Assembly: GCF_040807025.1 (NCBI RefSeq)
Contig: NC_090946.1
Span: 82,892,641-82,956,640, forward strand
Origin: Struthio camelus
Taxonomy: Eukaryota; Chordata; Aves; Struthioniformes; Struthionidae
DNA length: 64,000 bases
Direction of reading: 5' to 3'
Shown piece by piece: positions 1 to 10,800 of the stretch. Below the pieces are notes generated by a model. The model searched no databases and had not been told where the DNA came from. It saw only the letters and a list, made by a program, of their open reading frames with translations. The position numbers and the translations under genes were made by a program. How positions within the stretch are numbered: the stretch's first letter is position 1; each line of letters starts with the position of its first letter.

Positions 1-640
1 TATTCACTGTGCTCCCTCATTAGCTAGGTGAGCCCAGCCTGATGAGTAAAAGTGCTAATCTCTGTTCCACGCATTACACAAATAACTTCCCTCCTTTCCC
101 ACTTTAAGTATGAAAATCGACCACTTAACCTCTTAGCCAAGACACAGACAATAGCTTGTCTAACTTTCAGAGCTGTAAGAAACTGCATATCCTGCTTAAG
201 CTAAGGGTTATATACTGGTCTTATCACTGTCTTTGAAAATCTAAAGGCAGTTACAGCTCAGTGTCACTTTTCAAGCTAGCACCTAGAAGTAGATAAAACT
301 CTTAAAACTGCTAACATCTGATATTCAACTCATTTTATTCCTTTTTCCTATTTTTAGTTTACCTACAGGTGAGAGCAAGGAACACAACAGCATGCTGCCT
401 CTGCCTAGACAGACCTCCTGGGCTACGCTCTGCCTTCCTCCCCTCTGCTCGGTCCTCACGACTGCCGGTTAGTTTTGGGAACCATTGGGGCACCCTCTCT
501 CCATTCCGCCGTCCCATTCCAAGCGGCCTGGGCTGACCTGTGAAGTGGCCGCAGATTTGCCACCTTCTCCTCACTGGCTCGCTCAGGTAATGCTGATTGC
601 TACGGCAGGAATCACTTATTTCCTTGATGTACACAGTTTG
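1..640. other. Upstream flank, no gene seen
   Basis: AT-rich unique-looking sequence for the first 350 bases, then rising GC towards the CpG island. Short open frames here have no recognisable protein similarity and no good splice context. I see no repeat family I can name. Confidence 0.5.
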
Positions 641-732
641 CTCTTTAGCAACCCGGCCGAAAGGCCGCGCAAGTATCTTCGGGGCAGCAGCGGTACCGCC
701 GGCCGCGGTATCCCCCGCCCGGGCCGTTTCCC

Positions 733-880
733 CGCCGCCCTCCCCTCAGCGCCAACGGCTCCTCCACCGGCGCCGCGCGCCCTCCCCTCAGCGCCAACGG
801 CTCCTCCTCCGGCGCCGCGCGCCCTCCCCTCAGCGCCAACGGCTCCTCCACTGCCGCGCGCCCTCCCCTCAGGGCTGGGG
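733..880. repeat. 42-bp GC-rich minisatellite, about 3.5 copies
   Basis: The phrase TCCCCTCAGCGCCAACGGCT recurs at 741, 783 and 825 (period 42), and a fourth, degenerate TCCCCTCAGG occurs at 864 after a 3-base deletion. Because 42 is a multiple of 3, the array keeps several frames open on both strands and creates spurious repetitive open frames. It lies about 400-500 bases upstream of the MIS18BP1 start codon. Confidence 0.9.
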
Positions 881-1029
881 GCGGGCCGACCCACCCCGTA
901 CGGAGAAGCGGGGGAGGAAGGGGGGGGAACATGAGGGAATACGGCACTGCCCCACCCCACAATATGCTCTCTGCAACTTCCGGCGGCCAACACCGCCCCC
1001 CCCAACTGCCTATGTTCCCGCCTTCCCCG

Positions 1030-1260
1030 CTCGCGTCACTGTGACGCTACCCGCCCTGGCCGCCAATCCGCGCGAGCCGGCCGCGCTCAAATCTTCTAAC
1101 AACTGTGTGGCGGGCTCGGCAGCGGCGCGCGGGGCTGAGGCGAGCGGGGCGCGCGCGGGGGGGGGGGCGGGAGGCGAGGGGGCAGCGCGCGGCTGAGGCG
1201 GCGGCGGCGGCGGCGCGCGGGGCTTGAGGCGGCGGCGGCGGGTCCCCCGCGGCAGCGGCG
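1030..1260 (+). promoter_or_regulatory. MIS18BP1: Likely MIS18BP1 core promoter and 5' UTR
   Basis: No TATA box. There is a CCAAT box at 1063-1067 and a perfect 6+3+6 inverted repeat GCGTCACTGTGACGC at 1033-1047 containing TGACG half-sites (ATF/CREB-like). GCG/GGC-rich sequence continues to the start codon. The transcription start cannot be placed from sequence alone. Cell-cycle genes of this type are often controlled through CCAAT (NF-Y) boxes; that role here is inference. Confidence 0.5.
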
Positions 1261-1849
1261 ATGATCGTTACGCCCAGCAGAAGCGCCGCGGGCGGCCCGG
1301 CCACCGCCTGCCGCCGGGGCGTCATGCCCTTCCAGTCGGCGTTCCTCAGCAGCATCCCCGCGGGCACGCTGACGCCGCTGAAGGACCTGCTGAGGTGCCA
1401 GGCCCCGCTGGCGGCGGCCGCCGCCGAGCCCGAGGGCCGCGCCGGGTGGCCGGCGGCCGACGGCGTCTTCCAGTCCACGCTGCTGGCGGGCGGCGGCGGC
1501 GCGGACCTGCTGGAGCTCAGCGAGATCTGGGGCGGCCCCGAGCCCGAGGCGGGGCTGCCGCCGCCGCTGGCCTGCGCCGAGCCGCCGCGGGCCCCGGCGC
1601 TGCTGAAGCGGCGGGCGGGCGAGCCGCCGGCCCACGAGTCGCCCGCCAAGGTCTTCCAGCGCATGAAGGCCAGGGCGTCGCGGCCGCCGCGGGACGCCGC
1701 GCTCCCGCTCGGCAGCGGCCGCCCCGACTTCATCCTGAGCCCTGCCCAAAACCCCGCCGGGCAGGGGCGGAGGGAGGCGAAACCGGCGGCGGCAGAGGGG
1801 CGGCAGAGAGCCGGGCAGGTGCCCGCGGGACGCATCCCGCCGGAGAGAG
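1261..1849 (+). CDS. MIS18BP1: MIS18BP1 coding exon 1
   Basis: Codons 1-196 plus one base. Contains [12 protein letters not shown] (human IPSGTLTPVKDL) and [10 protein letters not shown] (human SPGKIFLRMK), the two conserved blocks of the Mis18alpha/beta-binding region. Codons are extremely GC-rich with Ala/Gly/Pro expansion. Donor GAG|GTTTGT. The upstream alternative CAG|GTGCCC at 1818 breaks the frame with exon 2. Confidence 0.9.
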
Positions 1850-4800
1850 GTTTGTGCCGCCGTACCCCCCCAGAAACCCTTTACTTACTGTCACATGAAC
1901 AACACCCGCCTCATCTTTAGTATCCGTTTAGGTGCGAGTTGCACTGCGCGTTCATCGCGGCCCTTTTCCAGCGTGTGTTCATAGATGGGAAATTCTTGGT
2001 GGCAAAACTCCCCCTCCCCCCGATCTGTCCAGAATTGGAAAAAAAAAAAAAAACATGTTTGGATGGTGTTTTTTTCTGTGCTAAAGCATATTTGTATCAT
2101 ACTTTGATTCCCCCCGCCCTTTACCTTAGAGGAATGTCTCCCGTGGTATTTTTCTCCTTTTCTTACTCAGTCTGGCTTTTAATTTTTCTTGCTGTGTGTG
2201 GGGATGGGATTGACACTTAGCAGCAGTTGGTAAAGCAGAGAATTACGCTTTGTAAGTAAAGCAAGAGATGACTCTCATTGCTTCCTGCAGCCAGTGTAGA
2301 AAGGGGAGAGGTTGGCAGGAGCGTTGTCTTGTTTTTGAGACCCTAGGGAAATCCGCTTGCCTCCCTGTTCCAACAGCTTTTTCAATGTATTTTCCAATTC
2401 TGACTACTCGATGTAACACGAGCTTGCAAGCACTGCGCCCCTTCCCAAGGAAGGTACGCTAGCTGCTGTAGGCCAGCAGGAAGGTCTTCCTTTTGTCTCA
2501 CAACAGAGCTGTAAAGGTATTAGAGGTATTTTGCAGAGGGAAGGTGTCTTGTGGTGGTGCCCAGCTGTTCCCGTACTGTAATCATCCAGAATGGGAGACC
2601 CGTGGAAATATTGAGTATTTCATCACAAAGGTTATGCTTCCTTGCTGCATATATTCCTGTGATGCTGCAGCATTGGGAATGGAACATTTAGTCTTATTTT
2701 AGTTTAAAAAAAAAAAAAAGCCTATACTTCTAACACCTGCTGTGTATCGTATGATGCAGAAATAGTCATGAACTATTTGGATGGGAGGCTTTTTTTTGAA
2801 GTGCAGTACTTAGGTCTCAACCCCCTGACCCAAACCTGGATAAAAGTTTTCTACAGGAGGTTCCTATCTGGTTTGTCAGTGTTTGTTTTAAAGCGTAATT
2901 GCAGAAAAGTAAGCTGAGTGGTCCGTCTGCTTTATCTGGCCAGTAGCAGTGTCTGCTGCAAGTTAGCTGTTCTCACTGGGGGTGCATCTGGTCTGTTCTC
3001 GAAAGAACATGCTATTAGGGAGATTTTATTTCCCTACTTTTATGATTAGATTTTAAAAAGTCTTCCTAAATCTCCTTGCTGCAACTTAAACCCCTTGTTA
3101 CTTTTACTATCCTTATTGGATATGATAAAAACGAGATTAAGCTGCTGTTTTCACAGTAAGCAAAAGTCTTAGGTGTTACACCTTAATACAAAGAAATATC
3201 CCTTTTGTATATACTTTCCGACTCCTCTGGGTTAGGTTACAACCATGGCATGTGTACATACATGGGATTTTGAGGGTGTGTTTTTTCATGTGCAGCAGCT
3301 GATGCAACATGATGGCTAGTTTGCTGTGAAAAGGGAAAGGTCTTATTGCTCATCCTTCTCAGGACAGATATTTCCTGAACAAATAGTTAGTATACTGGAG
3401 TTTAGTATCTTATGAAATATGTATTTTGCTTTTTTTCTTCCCTTGCATGAAAATAAATATTTTTCTTCACAAATTCAGAGGGTTTTTTTTTTTTCCAGAA
3501 TTACCTTGCACCCGGATTCCTCAAAACAGAACTGCTAAATTGTTAGCAGTAGACCCTTTTGTACTGGAATCTCCCCATAAGTTCTTCTTGCGCGTGAAAC
3601 AGAAATTGCAGCAGCAGAAAGGTAGTTGATGTTGCTCTTAATAACATTTCCAAAACTTCCTTGAGTTGAGGGTTTCCGTTTTGTAATAGCTTGTGTGCTT
3701 TGTCAGAGTATCATTCTTCCTCTTCCACTGTAGTCTGTGCACAGCTGAAAACAGCGAGAGACCTGCAAGTCTGTCTTGGGACCTGGAGATGACATTAGAC
3801 GTTTAAACTTTGGATTAGGACTATTGGCTGCTGACCCTGAAGCAATTAGTCCTTCTGAGTACACTATGTCCCCTGACTGTCTTTTAACTCTGGGCTCCTG
3901 GTGTTGTGATTAAGAGCTCTTTAGAGACTAAATGTAACATTTTAGTATTTGGATGGGAATTAGGTGGAAAAATACTAAACCTCTTATTACTGGTTCTTTT
4001 TATCCCCTAGCTTTTAATACATAAAGTGAAAAGATTTAGTTCCATGAGAAGTTCCTTTGTATTTCTTTGTTTGTTTGTTTTCCCCTTGATGATAACCTTG
4101 TGAACACTTCTGTCCTCCTATAATTCTGCCCGTAATAGGCAAATGAAGAGAAAAAGATCCATGCCAAAATCTTAGTGGTGTTCCACTTTAAAAACTGAAC
4201 TTTAATTAGCTGAACGCTCAAAAAACGGTGCTTGTAGCTCCCAGTATAGCAGCAACGTGATTAGAAGTCAAATATTGACATCTGGGAAAAAGGAAATATT
4301 CTAGACTTAGGGTTTTTTTTTGTGAAAACATTCTGCTTTTTGCTCTTCGGGGAAGATTCATTTTAAAAAAGAGTAGGAAGAACGGCAAAGCTTTAGTATT
4401 AATAGGAGTGGTGTGCATTAGCATAGTTTTTGGGGAAAGGGGAATGGTTAAAACAGTCTTCGGTAGCAGGAATATGGCACTCGTGATGGGGAAAAGCTAG
4501 TTCAAACAAATCCAGAGAAATGGCTTTCTGTTAACAGTTGAAATAGGCAGTGTTTTTGGAGTTGTTATAGTATGTTAATCAATAGCAATTTACTCATATT
4601 AAAGTGGAATTAAATTGTATAAGTATATTTTTACTGTTCTTCCGGTATCTTTAATTGCTCTGTGTTTTTTGGGGTTGGTTTGTTTTTTATGTGCAGATCC
4701 AACGTTTTCAAACTCAGTCAAGGAAAATGTTCCTCCTTCCGCAGCTGCAGAAAAGCCATTAGTCAAATCTGCTTTTACTGAGCAGCTCAACAATGCTAAT

Positions 4801-7800
4801 ACAGAGTATGTGGCCGCTAATAAGGATAATCAGGATAATTTCCTCATGGAATCAATTGATGCTGATGATGAAATGTCTCAAAATACAATGACTAATACTG
4901 TGAATGGAAATTCCCCCCCTTCTGAAAGTGAGGATCAGTTAGAAGAAAGGTGTGGACATGGAGAAACAAAATGTACTAACGTTCATCAAGAAAGAAGACA
5001 GTTGCGGACAAGTAATCAACAAGCTGCTCGTGGAGGAGAAAAGCTACTGGAGACTAATTCTCAAAAACCCTCACAATGCTTATGTAGTATTATGCTCTCT
5101 TCTCCTAAAGTCCACATACCAAGGAAGCAAAAACAAAAAGAAGGCTCTAAGGTCCCTTTGGATACATCTCATACAGATACAATGGCTGGCAAGGGAAACA
5201 AAGAGGTGGGAGAACTTACTATTCTAGGGGCATTAGATATGCTAAAACTTCCTGTAGGCTGCTTGTAGCTCACAGCAGTGGTTTTTGGTTTTGCTTTGGT
5301 TTAGACTTGCTAGAAGTCTTGGACAATGACTTTGTCTTCTAAAAGTCAACATTAAATTACTCGGAGCATTTTTATAATTTAAATTCGTGACTTCGCTTGC
5401 ACGTTAGCTTCTGGTTTCATTATGCTTCTCCATAAGTGTGTTTAATAGTTATTTTTAATTTCTCTGGTCTGGAGGGTTGTGCCTGGAAACTTTTTCAAGA
5501 TACGCAAGAATTTTTAATTTCTATTTTGATAATGTCATGGCGGTAGCTTAATCTAATTTTTAAAAAATGATATGTCTTTAATTTTTTTATCACAGAAAAA
5601 AATCTGCCTAACGAGTTGGAGAATTAAAGTGATCAGCGGTAACACTGCAGTATGTGTTGAAGGAAAACGGAAGTAAGAGAAAATTATTTGAGGTTTAAAT
5701 GCAATGTAAAACATGTTGGTTGTCTTTTTCAGAATCTGAACTATAGAAGCTATAAAGTTTAGCATCTTCATCTCATTGAATATCTGTGGTTTTGAGACTT
5801 GTGTTTATTGGAATATCATGGTACCTATTAGAAATCATTCTACAAGACCATAGGATTATATAAGTTAGGGTTGTCACAGTTCTGCTGCTTTCTTCTCCTA
5901 GCCCCAGGGAACATGGCCATTTGTTCACCTCCTAGCCCTTGTGTCAGCACTGACAGCTCTTACAATTTTATTATTTTTTTGAAGCTAAGCTGTCTATCTG
6001 CTGACTTGGCAAGCTGAACTGATTCGCTTCAGGGTCTGCAGACTGGCAGACCTGGTGCAAGGGGGGATGAGAAACTGAACAGCTGGAGGTTGAGGAGTGT
6101 GGTTGAGGGGGAAGGAACCGTGGTAGTCGTAATTTAAACAGCCTTCGGTGGCCATGGAGCTGCACCTTCGTGGGACTTAAGTCTTTTGTAAATATAAAGT
6201 GGTGTTATAGTTGAAGCTTATTTATTTAGGAAGAGGTGAAGTCCTTCACCTGTGTAAGAGACTGAGCGTGTACATACACGGAATTACCAGTTAATTATTT
6301 TGAGGTCCAATCCTCAGACACTCAGAGCGAAGAGCTTAAGAGGAACAGAGACAAATGTGTCTTTTTAGTTGCTCCCCCAAACTGTTGCTGACTAGGGCTC
6401 TCATCAGCTTCTGCTTCTTCTTTCACAAAAATTACAGGACTGGAGTTCTGTGGTTGCTTTAGTCGATCTGGACAGACGGCAGACTGCCACGTCGTTTGTG
6501 CTGGCACTAGAACTCTTACAGCCACCTGGTGAACCATGGCAGGAGCTGATGCAGCTGAAAACTATTTCTTTTTGGTTATGTTTTCCATCAGGTTGTTTTC
6601 CTGATCCTATAGCTATTTGAATACAAATGTCAAAACAAAAGAAGAGGATGGGAACATGGTAGCTGTGGATGGGACTATCCCTTCTGGCAACAGTTTGCAC
6701 TAAGGTTGCTTGAAGATATTGTGAAAATATAGCCTAGGAGAAGCGTATTCTGCTCTCTTCCTGCTGTTACAGATAGTTGCTTATCTGCTGAAAAGGTAAC
6801 CCAGAACCTCACTCAACAGCAGTAGTACTGTAAAAGGAAGTAATTCAGTACGCTTACTGAAAGATTTCAAGAGACTACCTATCCTGCAGTAGGATTTGTA
6901 GTAGGAATTGCCATTTGATTCATGGCTCTTTGAAAACAACTGTTATCCTCCCTTTACTACTAGCAACATGTTCTGTTTTCATTTTTGACACTACGTATCT
7001 GGTATATGCTACTTACACATAGTATATATGATCTGCTTTCTAGACTCTCTGAATGGACTTCTGTTAATATTTTGTGAAAAGTTATAAAAGTTTCAGTCTT
7101 CAATATTGTTCTGTAGCTTAATCTGTTGTAAAAGTATATTCTTAAAAAACTGTCTAGTTTCTGTGTTTTATACTTTAGTATTCGAGTCCTTTTCTTTTTT
7201 TCTTCTCATGGATAAGTCTCTTAATTTTTTTTTTTTTTAACTATTCTAATTTTTTGTTTGTCGGGAGACTCCTCCTTCAGTTCTTCTTGTCTTTAAATAG
7301 GAGGATCAGAAGCAAATATAATATTCTGGGGGGAATATACATTAGACCTGTGTAATGGTACTTTTGTAACTTGGATAATAGTATCACTGCAATAGTGAGC
7401 TGAATGGAGTTTTTCCGTCCATTTCATTTCTGTAGTCTGATGTTAAAACTAATGTTCTGTGACAAACTATTGTAGTAGTTGAGAGGTTCATTTTGTCTCC
7501 TGTCCAAGTACTAGATAAGCCCAGAATATTTATTGTCCAAGATGAGACAAAAATCTAGTACATCCAGCCAGTATTGCTGATGTCTGAGATACAAACTCTC
7601 AACGTTCCATCTCTGTACTTCACTGCTATGTAATTGCTCTCCCACGCCCTAGCCTTTTAGACACTGGAAAGTCATTCTTATTGAATGCACGAAGAAAGAA
7701 TTTGTGTATTTTTCAGAGTTAAAACAGTTACAGATTTGGGGGAATTATTTCTTTTCTACGTTAAGTCTTTCCGATTATGTTCATCTTGCCTAACGCCCAT

Positions 7801-10800
7801 TCCAGGAAGGGGAAAGATTTCTGTTGGCTTCAATGAACGCTGAAGTGGGGCATCATTTTGTAGTGCTTTTGAGGCTTTATTCTTCATTCCCTTGCCTGTA
7901 TCACTCATAAAATATGTAATGCTGCCAGTCCAATATGGAATTTTAGTATACTTGTAAATTCTTCCCTCTTTTATGAAAGCAGTGTTTTATTTCTTTTCAT
8001 GTTATCTGTCTTTTCTTAGAGATATGAAAGATCTATCTTGGCATAGTAATGCAATTGTAGAACGTGTAGCACACAATCAAGTTAAAACATCATCTGGCAG
8101 TATCTACTTACTACAAGGAAAGATAGATTCTGCTTCAATGAGAAAAGAAGGTAAGGCACTTCTAAATATTACATTGCAAACTGAGAAGGGCTTTAGAGTT
8201 ACGGTTGTTTTCTGAAAAGTCGCACGTACTGTTCAAGTGAATGGTTTGTAATATCCTGCCAATTGGACTAAGTGGGGCTGCAGCACATACTGAAAACTGA
8301 CTCGAGCATCAGGTTTTTAAATACTACCTAATATTAATTGTAGCTGGTGTTTCTAGGGTGGTGCAGGCACAGAGAGAACCTTTCAGTGCATAAAGATGGC
8401 AGTGGGTACATTCTTTTAAAGAAACTGTTTTTTCTGCCAAGATTGGCTGTATGTAATTTTTAGTCAGTGTTCTAGCGTTAGCACATTTAAATAACACTTA
8501 GACCTTTAAATAGGGATTGTTTGTATATCACTGAAAATACTGTGGTGTTCGTATTCTATTTGTAGCTTACTATTCAGTGATTAACCACTAGCTCAGCAAC
8601 ACTGCATGGAATTCCAATTTGAAGACAGACTTGTAACGAGTCAATGCTTTATAGTTTAGTAAATTGAGCCCTCTTTGGGGTCCGTAGAAGTAAGTGGTAT
8701 CTTCCTGCTTCGGGTTGTTTTGAAGCGTATGGAATTTTAACAGAAAATAAGTATTACACACGAAACTTCTCATCTTCTGTTTTCACGTGAACTGTGAATT
8801 AGTTTTCACTACATTTTCAGAAAGAATTTCCTCTTGCCCACCATAAAATTTACAGCTGGTTTCTAGACTGATGGTGCCTTTAATGTGTGCATTGCCCTAG
8901 TTATGTACCTTCATGAGGAAGAATACTGGGGCTGAAGGAATGGTTGGGCTGGAAGGAACGTGGTGCCTACTGGCCAGTAGCTAAACCCAAATGAGAAATG
9001 CAGCGAACGTTCAACGTCAAGGTTGAGGGGAACAAATTAACATAAGTAAGTTTGCCATCTCTTGATGATTTAAAATCGATAGGTAGCATCTTCTCCTCTC
9101 CCCGTACCCCGTAAGATGTTTTTGACCAAAATATAACCTTTTGAATAGGTTCATGGATGCACTTACTGGTCTGTTAATCAGGCCATATTGAGTGAACGGG
9201 AGACCCATTGATCCTGGCCTTAAAACATGTGGTGTGTTTTCTGTGAAGTTAACAAATGTGCTGAGATCCAGATAAGCGTGTTTGCTGAAGAATGCCAGAG
9301 AAACAATATCCATCTATATCGTCAGTGAGGCAGCTCAGACTAAGCCAGCTGTATGATAAAAGAATACTCCAGTGCTTGATGTTGCAATTGCTTTGGAAGG
9401 CAGGAGGAGGCTGTACTCTCCTGGCTGGCACTAATCGCACTTTTTCCTGCCTGAAGTGTTACAGTTGTTTTTCGTCCTTCACACAAATCCTCGGTCATAG
9501 TTCACTAGTATGTGAAATGAGCTGCTATGTTAGCAGTCACGGGCAGCTCCAGGAATGTGAAAATGTAAAGATCATCTGTGGCGTAGATGGAATGACTGCT
9601 TCCTTTAGCACAAGTATGCCTTGTGTGCGGGATCGCACTCATTTCACTAGCTTGTATGGGGCATGTATGCACTCTTTGCTCTCTCAGGATGCAGCTGTGG
9701 CCTTGTTTAATTTTTTCTTATCACTTGCAGTACTAGGATGAATTCTGATTAAACACCTGACTTGGCTATTCTTTTTTGAATTGTTGATTAGTTACTCCAC
9801 TAAAATATTTGTATTGGTTTTTATGTTAATGTTCTGAGAAGGAAAAGTGAAATCAGTACTTCTGTTCTGAGCAGAATGATTCAAGTACTATAGAGGCTTC
9901 TAAAATCAAAGAGTTATTGGACTCCTTTGGGTCAGTTCCTCTGATTTACAGCCTAAGTACTTACACCAACGCATCATTCCCAGCTTCTCCTCTCCTCCCC
10001 TCCCAACACCCAGAAAATCTCCCAGCCCCCAAACCTATTGTAGGATCAATGTGGAAAACATTACAGAGCTGGGAAAAGCAGCTCACATGTTATTCTCTCT
10101 AGTAGTCAGTCTAGACTTCTAGACAGAAGTTGTCCTAAGGGGTCGTCCTTTTCAAGAGTAACTGACAAGAAAGTTTCATGTAAACTAGCACTTACCGCTA
10201 AGTGCTGTGATGATGGAAGTCTTTGTAGCTTGTTCTGTAAATTACTTCTAGAGTATGCAGAAAGGTGACTAGACTGCTTTATTCTAGATAATGGCTTCCT
10301 TGGAACTGGAAATGCCCTGAACAGATTCAATATTGATATGTGAAGTCAAAAGAGAAGCTAAATGAAGACAAGCCAATGTAGGTAGAGAGAAGTGCCACAT
10401 TGAAAATCTAAGCTGAGCATTTCCCCAAAGCAGTGGAACTGGCAGTCAGGAATGGCTGGGCTGTCAGCGGCGGCACTATCAGTTTGCGGACAAAGCTACA
10501 TCCATACCGAAGTACTTGTCCATGAAAAATAATTTGACTGGTGTATACTGATGCCGGCAGTTACACTTCAAAGCACTGATAAAATTAATGAAATGTGTTG
10601 TGGTAAAAGCACTGGCTAGGTACTTCCCTGCTTCTGCTTCATCACAAAAAGTGGTTTGGGCAATCTGGGACTCCAAGTAGGCTATCAAACCCATCTGTAC
10701 AAGAGACAGTAAAGGCTCTGCATCAGAAGGATTCTACTTAACTGCACAGATGCTGTTCCTACAAAGATGCCTTTTTTGGTTGTCATTGCACCAGCCTCAT

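Larger units (their letters stand above)
650..1850. promoter_or_regulatory. CpG island covering MIS18BP1 promoter and first exon
   Basis: Very high GC with many CpG dinucleotides from about 650 to 1850, falling abruptly to AT-rich sequence after the exon 1 donor at 1850. It includes a minisatellite (733-880), the presumed core promoter and the whole first coding exon. This is typical of avian housekeeping or cell-cycle genes. Confidence 0.8.

Noticed and set aside
485-1196. Overlapping open frames on both strands upstream of MIS18BP1
   Set aside because: They are generated by the 42-bp minisatellite and GC-rich composition, lack conserved domains, and lie in a promoter.
1047-1835. Long - strand frames opposite MIS18BP1 exon 1
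   Set aside because: Low-complexity Ala/Arg/Pro/Gly frames expected from GC-rich antisense of a real exon; no homology.
9292-9741. 149-codon + strand frame in MIS18BP1 intron 5
   Set aside because: No recognised domain, no splice context, and Cys/Ser/Leu-rich composition typical of chance intronic frames.
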